Assembly: GCA_910585715.1 (NCBI GenBank)
Contig: CAJUEX010000006.1
Span: 1-64,000 of the forward strand
Direction: 5' to 3'
Length of the DNA stretch: 64,000 nucleotides
Source: an uncultured Lachnospiraceae bacterium
Lineage (GTDB): Bacteria; Bacillota; Clostridia; Lachnospirales; Lachnospiraceae
Positions 43,971-53,700 of this stretch are shown here, one piece after another. The translations under genes and the position numbers were made by a program. Every line of letters starts with the position of its first letter. The first letter of the stretch is position 1. The notes below the pieces were generated by a model. The model was not told the origin of the DNA and made no database searches. It worked only from the letters and a program-made list of their open reading frames with translations.

Positions 43971-46466
43971 ATGGAATTTCAAACATTACAAGAAGTTATT
44001 TTAAAGTGGAAGGATACGGGAGATAAAGGAATTGACTTTGTAACTACAGAAAAGGAAAGAGAATTTGTTTCTTATAAAGATGTATACCAGGAGGCTTGGG
44101 GATATCTTGGAGCGTTAAATGAAAAAGGATTGAAGGAAAACGATAAACTTATTTTTCAATTAGAAGACAATAAAAAGTTTGTTATAATGTTTTGGGCATG
44201 CATCTTGGGCAGGATAATACCTGTGCCGTTGGCTACAGTAAATTCAGAAGAATACATGAAAAAAATGTATAAAATAGGAAAAATCCTGAATAGTGCATAT
44301 GCTTTATTCGAGGCAAATACAAAAGATCTGTTCATGGGCATATCAAACAGAAACCCTGATGTGTATAGTGAGCTGCAAAAAAATATCACATTTTTGGATT
44401 TCGAGCAACTTACAAAAGGAGATGGAGAAATAAAGAAGTGCAACCCTAAAGATATAGCATTTATTCAGTTTACTTCTGGATCAACCGGAAGTCCAAAGGG
44501 AGTAATGCTGAAGCATAGAAATCTTGTTGCAAATATAGATGCGATTTTATCTAAGGCTGAAGTTACGGATAAAGACAGTAGCCTTAGTTGGATGCCACTG
44601 AGTCATGATATGGGCTTAATTGGTTTTCATTTATCACCTTTTGCAAAGGGAATAAATCATTATATTATTCCAACGCGTTCCTTTGTATTAAATCCTTTAA
44701 TGTGGCTTAGAATTGCAACTGAGTATAAGGCAACCGTTCTATCTTCCCCCAATTTTGGATATATATACTACTTAAAAGCATATAGACGTAATAAGGAAGG
44801 GTATACACTTGATTTAAGTAACATACGAGTTATCTTTAATGGGGCAGAGCCTATTTCTGTAGATACATGCAACGAGTTCTTGGAAGAAATGTCTATCTTT
44901 GGATTAAGAAAAAATGCAATGTTTACCGTATATGGATTAGCAGAAGCATGTTTAGCGGTGGCATTTCCTAATGTGGATGATGAACTTAGATATGTTCAGG
45001 TAGACAGAAGACATTTAGGCAATGGAGAAAATGTAGTGTTAGAGGATGGTCCTCTGTCTTTAAAATGTGTTATTGAAGGAAAAGCTGTAAAGCACTGTGA
45101 GATAGAAATAAGAGACGAATATGGAGCCGCATTGCCAGAAGACATTGTTGGATATATTTGCATCAAAGGAAAAAATGTTACAGAAGGTTTTATTAATGAT
45201 AGCGAAAAAACAAAAGAAGTCATTGATGAGAACGGATGGTTAAATACAGGAGATTTAGGATTTTTACACAACGATGAATTGATAGTTACAGGAAGAGCGA
45301 AGGACATAATATTTGTAAATGGAGCAAATTATTATTCATCTGATCTTGAGAATATTATTGTAAAAATTGATGGTATTAAATCAGGAAAAATTGCTGTATG
45401 TGCATGCCAAACAGATGAAAGGGCAGATGATGATGTAGTTATTTTTCTTGCCCAAAAGATGAAGAAGGATATTTTGTTGGACAAGATTGAGCAAATAAAA
45501 ACAATTTTGTGGATTGAAGCAGGTATCCCAGTGAATCATATCATACCTGTAAAAATAATTCCTAAAACAACAAGCGGGAAAATCCAGCATTATAAGCTGG
45601 CTGAGCAGTATAGGAATCATGAATTTGATAATGTGATTGCTGATATAGAAGAAATAAAGGATGAACAACAAAAAAGAAAATCTGCAGGCGATTCTTATAC
45701 AGAAACAGAGAAGACATTAGTTCAGATGTATAAGGAAATATTCCAGATTAAGGATATAAATATTGATGAGAATATTACTCATTACGGAGCAAATTCATTG
45801 TTGCTTACGCAGATATACGCAAGGGTGAATGAGGCCTTCTCAAAAGATATTTCCATTTCTAATATATATGAGTGCTATACGATTCGAAAAATGGCGAAGT
45901 TCATTGATGAACAGAAAAAATGTATTCCGTATTCTGCTCAGATTGGTAGCGAAAACGTAGATAGTATTCACAAGCATAGATATCAGTTTAATAAAGCTAT
46001 CGGAAATATATTGGATAATTTGGAAGGAAAGAAATATCCAAAGTATTTGTATTTGCTTGCGTGCTATTACGAAAATTGGATGGAACGTTTGAGTGATAAT
46101 GATGAAATAAAAGTGTTTATTTCATTTGATGAATGGGATTACTTTGCTCAGATCTGCATAAAGAACAGAGAGTATGAAGATCTGGAAGGGTTTATGGAAC
46201 AATTGGAAAAGAGCGTTAGAGAGTGCTCTGGTCATATGGAATTTTCACGACTGGATGATGAGTTAAAAGTGAAAAACGAAGGTGCCATTTATTTGGGATT
46301 TGGATGCTGGAATAAAAAGATTACTGGAGAAATAAAGGATTTCTTTGATCACTTTATGTACTTTGATTCAGATACAATAGAAGGAAGATCGTATTCAACT
46401 TATTTTAATCAGAAAAGAAGTTTGGAAATTATGGATAGTATAGTTGATTTGGCATTGCAGATATGA
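43971..46466 (+). CDS. Fatty-acyl-AMP ligase fused to acyl carrier protein
   Basis: 831 residues. The AMP-forming ligase occupies 1-555 with P-loop FTSGSTGSPKG (167 on), FNGAEPIS, VYGLAEACLAV and GWLNTGDLGFLHNDELIVTG. SWMPLSHDMGLIGFHLSPFA and the SSPNFGYIYYLKAYR stretch are typical of FAALs that load fatty acids onto PKS/NRPS lines. An ACP follows (about 575-645) with its pantetheine Ser609 in YGANSLLL. Residues 650-831 form an extension I do not recognise (IKVFISFDEWDYFAQICIKN, AIYLGFGCWNK). It activates the starter fatty acid and holds it for the first ketosynthase. Confidence 0.88.
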   Translation: MEFQTLQEVILKWKDTGDKGIDFVTTEKEREFVSYKDVYQEAWGYLGALNEKGLKENDKLIFQLEDNKKFVIMFWACILGRIIPVPLATVNSEEYMKKMYKIGKILNSAYALFEANTKDLFMGISNRNPDVYSELQKNITFLDFEQLTKGDGEIKKCNPKDIAFIQFTSGSTGSPKGVMLKHRNLVANIDAILSKAEVTDKDSSLSWMPLSHDMGLIGFHLSPFAKGINHYIIPTRSFVLNPLMWLRIATEYKATVLSSPNFGYIYYLKAYRRNKEGYTLDLSNIRVIFNGAEPISVDTCNEFLEEMSIFGLRKNAMFTVYGLAEACLAVAFPNVDDELRYVQVDRRHLGNGENVVLEDGPLSLKCVIEGKAVKHCEIEIRDEYGAALPEDIVGYICIKGKNVTEGFINDSEKTKEVIDENGWLNTGDLGFLHNDELIVTGRAKDIIFVNGANYYSSDLENIIVKIDGIKSGKIAVCACQTDERADDDVVIFLAQKMKKDILLDKIEQIKTILWIEAGIPVNHIIPVKIIPKTTSGKIQHYKLAEQYRNHEFDNVIADIEEIKDEQQKRKSAGDSYTETEKTLVQMYKEIFQIKDINIDENITHYGANSLLLTQIYARVNEAFSKDISISNIYECYTIRKMAKFIDEQKKCIPYSAQIGSENVDSIHKHRYQFNKAIGNILDNLEGKKYPKYLYLLACYYENWMERLSDNDEIKVFISFDEWDYFAQICIKNREYEDLEGFMEQLEKSVRECSGHMEFSRLDDELKVKNEGAIYLGFGCWNKKITGEIKDFFDHFMYFDSDTIEGRSYSTYFNQKRSLEIMDSIVDLALQI

Positions 46467-46481
46467 GGCTGAGGAAAAGGT

Positions 46482-47687
46482 ATGGAAAAGTATGCAGTTA
46501 TATTCCCGGGGCAAGGGGTACAGTTTTCGGGAATGGGAAAAAACATATATGAAAAATACGGAAAAATCCGCGAAATCTATAAGCTTGCTGGGAAGATATT
46601 GGATGTAGATATAAAAAATATCTGCTTTAATGGAACACAGGAGGAACTACGGCTGACCCAGAATGCACAGCCAGCTATATTGCTAACCAGTTATGCTTCT
46701 TATCTAGCAATGATTGAAGAAATTCAATGCAAACCAACTATCATGATGGGACATAGTTTGGGAGAAATTACAGCATTATTGGCAGCCGGAATCATGAAAT
46801 TTGAAGATGCACTTGGTTTGGTAAAGGCAAGAGCCATAGCTATGGACAGGGCAGTAGAAATGATGCCTGGAGCTATGTGCGCAGTAATGACACCTGATAT
46901 AGAAAAGATTGAAATTGTTTGCAAGAAAATCAAGAAGAGCGGAGATTATGTAGAAATTGCAAACTATAATACCTTGTACCAAACAGTAATTTCTGGCACA
47001 GAAACAGCTATCATAAAAGCTTCCGAAATATTTAATACGTACAATATCAGATGTGTAAGGCTGAATGTTCAAGGAGCCTTTCACAGTAAGCTTATGGAAT
47101 CGGCGGTTGAAGAGTTGGTTGCGACAGCAAATCAAATCTCATTTAAAGAAAGTGATATTGACGTAATTTCAAATGTGAATACAGAGTATTACTCTGAAAT
47201 AGAAAATATTCCTGATAATATTGGCAAACAGATTATCAGCCCTGTTTGTTGGACACATGGCCTTGAGAAAATAAAGCTGGAAGGAATAACGAATATCATA
47301 GATGTTGGCCCTGGAAATGTTGTAGCCAATATGGTCAGAAAACAGGAATGGTTCAAAAACGTCATGTCTGTAAAAGAGAATGAGGCGGAAATCATAAGGC
47401 TATTTCGTGAACATAAAAAAAAGAACCTGGTAAAGAAATGTCTAGCATTGGCTGTGTGTACTCCAAATTTTAATAGTGATGCAGCAGAATATCAATCTGG
47501 GGTTATTCTTCCCTATAAAAAATTGTCTGAATTAAATGAAAAACTATTAAAAGAAAATAGGAGTGCAAACAAGCAGGAGGAGGCTGAGGCAGTCAAGCTT
47601 ATAAGTACTATTTTTGATACTAAAAAGATTACAAATGATGAAAGAAATAGAAGAATGTCTGAAATAGAAGAATGCATAAACTATTAA
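46482..47687 (+). CDS. Stand-alone trans-acyltransferase (malonyl-CoA:ACP)
   Basis: 401 residues. The acyltransferase domain (1-300) has FPGQGVQFSGMGKNI, the nucleophile Ser92 in MGHSLGEITALLAAG and the catalytic His201 in GAFHSKLM, the AFHS context of malonyl-specific enzymes. The last 100 residues (EYQSGVILPYKKLSELNEK) are a helical tail I cannot assign; it may dock to the synthase. The PKS proteins here have no acyltransferase of their own, so this enzyme must serve both ketosynthases. It is a trans-AT system. Confidence 0.92.
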   Translation: MEKYAVIFPGQGVQFSGMGKNIYEKYGKIREIYKLAGKILDVDIKNICFNGTQEELRLTQNAQPAILLTSYASYLAMIEEIQCKPTIMMGHSLGEITALLAAGIMKFEDALGLVKARAIAMDRAVEMMPGAMCAVMTPDIEKIEIVCKKIKKSGDYVEIANYNTLYQTVISGTETAIIKASEIFNTYNIRCVRLNVQGAFHSKLMESAVEELVATANQISFKESDIDVISNVNTEYYSEIENIPDNIGKQIISPVCWTHGLEKIKLEGITNIIDVGPGNVVANMVRKQEWFKNVMSVKENEAEIIRLFREHKKKNLVKKCLALAVCTPNFNSDAAEYQSGVILPYKKLSELNEKLLKENRSANKQEEAEAVKLISTIFDTKKITNDERNRRMSEIEECINY

Positions 47688-47705
47688 AGAGAGTGTGAAT
47701 GAATA

Positions 47706-50700
47706 ATGATAAAGGGATTTAAAAGCAGTAAGGGAAATAAGGATTTTGTAGTAAAAATTGACAATGAAGAAGATATAGCCATAGTTGGTATGAATATAGA
47801 ATTGAATGGGATTGATAATCAGGATGCTTATTGGGATGCATTATTAGGGGGAAAAGAGCTTAGCAGTCATTTAAGCAGAGAAAGAAAAGAAATTGTATGT
47901 GATTATGATCAATCTGTTAATACAGATGAGATTATTGGAAACTATTTGGACAAAATAGATGAATTTGACCCCGCATACTTTGGAATAGCACCAAGAGAAG
48001 CTGAACTCATGAACCCTGTACAAAGAAGAATTCTTCATTCCGTAAGAGGATTGTTTGATAATTCAGGGTACAAAAAAGAAGATGTGTATGGTAAGAATAT
48101 TGGTGTATTTTTAGGAATGATATCTGATGTTGGGCAAAATAAGTACCGGGAGATCATTCAAAAGAATGGAGAGTCTGAAAGCTTGCAATTTGCAGCCATG
48201 GGTAATTTAGGCTCTGTCTGTGCAGGCAGAGTGTCTTATTTTTGGAATTTTACCGGGCCTTGTATTTCTATAGATACGGCATGTTCATCGTCTTTGGTTG
48301 CTGTACAGGCAGCATGCAACGCTATTAAGAGAGGGGAATGTTCCGGTGCGGTTGTTGCAAGTGCCAATATTGATATCATCCCGGGTATAAATGACGTGAC
48401 CTTAGGATTTGAATCCAAATCAAGTCACACACGACCTTTTTCAGAAAATGCTGATGGAACATCATATGGAGAAGGTGTTATTTCAGTTTATTTAAAGCCT
48501 CTCTCCAAAGCTGTAAGTGATAAAGACTCTATATATGCAGTTATAAAAGGTGGTGCAGTTAATCAGGATGGACGTTCAATAGGATTAACTGTGCCTAATT
48601 CCAGTGCACAGTCAAGAGTAATTAGAAAAGCATGGGAGAATTCCGGCATAAAACCTGAAAACATTACTTATATAGAAGCACATGGAACAGGAACTTTGAT
48701 AGGGGATCCAATTGAAGTAAGCGGAATAAATACAGCCTTTCAACAATATTGTGATTTAAAAAAGGTATGTTCCATCGGCTCGGTAAAGGGAAATATAGGT
48801 CATTTATATGCTGCAGCTGGACTGGCGGGCCTTGTAAAATGTGCTTTGATATCCAAAAAGAGAATAGTTCCGCCACTTATCAATTATGAAGTGGGTAATA
48901 AAAAGATTGATTTTGACAATAGTTATGTTTTTGTGTCTAAAGAGCCAATTAAATGTAATAATGAAAAAATTATATGTGGTATTAGCTCATTTGGCTTAAG
49001 TGGAACAAATTGTCATGTCATTTTGGAGGAATATCAGAACTCAGAAGTTGAAGAAAATGCAAGATACCCATTTGTTATTACTGGAAATAGTAAGAACAAG
49101 CTGCAACTTGAAGCGAAAAAAATATCTGAATATTTAAAGGATAACAGGGATATTTCATATCAGGATGTTTGCTTTACCTCCTGTGTGGGAAGAAACCATT
49201 TGGAATTTGGGAAAATTGCATGGGTGTCTTCTGTTAAGGAAATTGAAGAATTTTTGCTGCATATTTTAGAAGATGAAATTGATGAGACAGGCTGTTCGTC
49301 AGAAGAAATTGCAATATGCGAGAAGTTTTTAAAGAATGAAAATGTTGAATGGGACAAAGTATTTGCAAATGTCAATGTGAAGAGAATATATATGCCTGGA
49401 CATGTATATGACTCAAACAAATATTGGGTGGGTGGTCTGGACCATGAATCTAATATTTCTGTATGTACAAATAAATGGGTTGAGAGCAAATGTGAGGGAG
49501 ATGTCAATACTTCAAAAAATCGAATGGTTGTCAGATTTGATAATGCTGAGCTGCTGGATATTTTCTGTCAGAAACAGGATCAGGTTAATATATTAGACTT
49601 ATCATCAGTAGATAAAGTAGAGGACTGTACTGAGAAGATAATAAATACTGCAGAAGGTAAAAATGTATCTGAAGTGATTCTTTACTATGATAAAACCAAC
49701 CTATGTGAGAATTCTCAAGATGAATGTGTAAAAAGTAGAAATATCACTTTGCAATTATTGTTTGCTCTATGTAAAAGTTATCATCAGAAATATTGTGTTT
49801 TTGATGTAGTACTAATGTATAGAGAGCCTGCCACTGAGGAGAATGTGACTGAGTTGGAACCTTTACTCGAAGCAATTACGGGCTTTTCCAAGTCAGTAAA
49901 CAAGGAATTCGGAAGGATAGCTATTAGAACAATTGCTTTTAATGATAGGACAGCAGAAGAAATAATAAATAAAGAATTGAATAGAAAGGAAAAAGAAGAA
50001 GTTGTTCTTTATCTGAATGGAATCAGATATATTAGGGAACTTAATGTAGTTGAGTTAAATCGGGAACAGGAAAGAAATTTTCAGGTAATGGATGATGATG
50101 CTTATGTTATTTCAGGTGGATATGGTGGAATTGGACTTGAAATAGCAAGAAAGCTGTCAGAAAAAGCAAAATGTAATCTGTTTTTGCAGGTTCGAAAAAA
50201 TGTTGAGGAATATTCTGCAGAAAAGCAGGAAATGATTATGAAAGTAATCAATGAGATAAAGGACAATGGTTCACAGATTAATGTTGTATGTGGAGACATT
50301 TCCGATGAGAATACTTTAAAAGATTTCACCAAAGTATCTAGGGAAAATAATGTTAAGATAAAATGCATATTCCATTGTGCTGGAAATCCCGGAAAGGGAT
50401 TTCTTAAAGATAAATCAACAGATGAATTTAATAATGTGATTTTTCCTAAAGTGGCCGGAACATGGAATCTGATACAGTTTAAGGAAAGAGAAAAAGTACC
50501 ATACCTTGTTTGCTTTTCTTCCGAAGCATCTGTATTGGCTTTACCAGGGCAAAGTGACTATACTGCAGCCAATTGCTACATGAATGGTTGCAGCAAAAAG
50601 TATGAGAATGTTATTACTATCTGCTGGCCTGCATGGAAAGAAGTTGGGATGGCTAAAAACAATGGCTTTAAAGAGAGTATATTGTTTAAGCATATTTCAG

Positions 50701-53700
50701 TAAAGGATGGAATAGATACTTTATTTAGCATACTTGAAAGAAAAGTGGACCTTGCTATTGTAGGTGAGTTTACAGGTGGATCATTTATTTCCGGGTTATC
50801 CAAACTAAGAATGTCGAAGGAAGTAAGTGAAAGAATACAAAATGAAGACTTGGAGACTAACCAAGGGAAGGGATTTCTCGTTAATTTGGCAGGAAAGGAA
50901 GATAATTCATACACCGAAAATGAGAAGAAAATAGCAGGTGTGTGGGGAGAAGTTTTAGGATTACATACCATAAATATAAATGATAATTTTTATATGTTGG
51001 GTGGTGATTCCATACAAGCTGTCAAGATTGTAAAAGTATGTCTGGAAAGATATGGAATGTCTCTGTCTATCAGCGATATGATGCAGGTGCCTACCGTGTA
51101 TGAGATAGCAAAGGCACTTGATAATAAAGAAGAGACAATCGTTGAAAAAACAGAAATTGATGTTCAAGGAGACAATCATTTAATGGCTTCAGATTCACAG
51201 AAAAGAATCTATTTGGCAACAATCATGAATGGGGAAGACACGGTTGCTTACAATCTTCCTAAGCTACTTAAAATATCAAGAAATATTGATGGGAAAAGGC
51301 TTGAGGCTGCTTTTAATGTTATAATCCAAAGACATGAAATACTAAGAACGACCCTCGCAAGTGAGAGTGGCGATTTGGTTCAGGTAATTCATCCTGAATT
51401 AGCGATAAAAATCAAAGAGTCTTCCATTAAAAAAGATGAATTAAATGAATATATCAATCAGTGTATCAGACCATTTGATTTGAGTACCTTGCCATTGATC
51501 AGATCTGAAATTATCAGAACAGAATGCGATACGTACATATTTACCGATATGCATCATATTATCGTGGATGGAATGTCTGCAGTAATAATGGTGAAAGAGC
51601 TTTTGTCCTTGTACCACGGTATGGAATTGCCAAAACTCAAATATCAATATAAGGATTATGTGACTTGGTATGACAAATCAAAAGCAGACAATTATTTTGA
51701 TGAGGCCAGGAAATATTGGAAGCAAAAATTGCATGGAGATTTGGTGCCAATCAGCCTTAGCCATGTAAGTGGAACAAAGCTGACAAATGTAGGAAAAGAA
51801 TTGATATTTGAGTTACCTGAGAATATCAAAAATAAGATAGAAAAGTTTGCAATTGCTCATGGTGGAACAACCAATATGATAATGCTTATGGCCTTATTCA
51901 TTTTGATATACAGATATGCAAACCAGGAAGATGTTACAGTTGGAACTCCAGTATCAGGAAGAAAAAATGAACTTTTTGATGATAATATTGGTTCATTTAT
52001 CAACATAATACCTTTAAGGATTAAAATAAATGAAGGAAATTCCATAGGGGATACATTTGAAGAAATCAAAAAAAACGTAATAGATGCGATAGAATATCAG
52101 GAACTTTCGCTGGAAGATATTTCCGAGGCAGTATATGGCAAAGGTAAAAAGAGCAATTTCTTTCACATTTTATATTCATATTTAAATATTGAATCTCATA
52201 CATATAAGGTTCATGAGATTGAGATTGAGCAGGAATCCATTTTTACTAAGGAGGCAAAATACGAGCTTTCTTTAGAGGTAATTCAAAGGGGCTATGGATT
52301 ATTTTTAAGATGGGAGTACATGGCAGATTTGTTTTCGGACGAGAAAATCCATCAGATTAATAATGTTTATCTGCAAATACTTGAGAATATTGATTCAGCA
52401 GAAAATGTAAATGATATAGAAGTTTGTGGAACGGATCAGTTAGAGGCTTATAATGGCATTTACAATAATACAGAAAAAGATATTGATCATAAATTAAGTA
52501 TTGTGGATTTATTTGAAAGAAAGGTTACAGAGAATCCGGAGCAAGAGGCTGTTATCTGCGAAGATGTTGCAATCAGTTACCATGAGTTAAACCGTAAGGC
52601 AAATCAGTATGCTCGACTTTTTGAAAAATCAGGAATTACCGAAGGGAAAAATGTACTTATCTTATTGGGAAGATCACATAGACTAATAGAGTGTCTTTGG
52701 GGATGTTTGAAGTTAGGTGCAACCTATATTCCCATGGATCCGGAATATCCAATTGAGCGTATACAGTACATTATTGATGATACCTGTGTCGATTTGATTG
52801 TTACAGATCGTGCAATGGACAAAGAATTAAATGTTCGGTGTCAGGTAGTAAAAGTGGACGGTCAGGAGGAAGAATTATCAGATTCAGATATTCATAAAAC
52901 GATCGATCCTAACTTGGATGCATACAGAATTTATACATCAGGCTCAACAGGAAATCCTAAGGGAGTCAGAATTCCGTATAAAGCATTTATCAATTTTGTT
53001 TTGGCTATGATGGATGAAATTCCGCTAGATGAATGTAATAACATTTTAAATGTTACTACGATTTCTTTCGATATTTTTGTTTTAGAGACTTTTGTTCCTT
53101 TGGCATGTGGAAAGACAATTGTGCTTGCTACTGAAAATGATCAGCTTGATATGAATAAGCTTGGAAAGATCATCGTGGATAAAAAGGTGGATCTGATTCA
53201 AATGACACCTTCAAGGGCAAATATGCTGATAAAGTATTGTCCTGATTCAAGTGTACTTAATAATGTAAAAGTTATGCTTTTGGGTGGGGAAATGGTTCCG
53301 AAGCAGTTGGTTGATCAGATAAAGGGGATGTCAGACACAAAGATATTCAATGTATATGGCCCCACTGAAACTACAGTATGGTCCTCTATTGGAGAGCTGA
53401 CAAATAAAGATAGTGTCGATGTGGGACATTTCTTGAGAAATACTCAGGGATTTATTTTCAATAAGCATAATAAGTTGCAGCCACTGGGAGGTATTGGAGA
53501 ACTTTGCATTGCAGGAGAAGGATTGTCAAATGGATATGTAAACAGAGATGATAGCACTGCGGAAAAATTTATAGACAATCCATATTGTGCTGGAAATAAA
53601 GTCTATAAGACAGGTGATTTGGCATATTTTGATGATAATGCTATTCATGTTCTTGGAAGAATTGACTCTCAGGTAAAAGTTCGTGGATACAGAATAGAGT

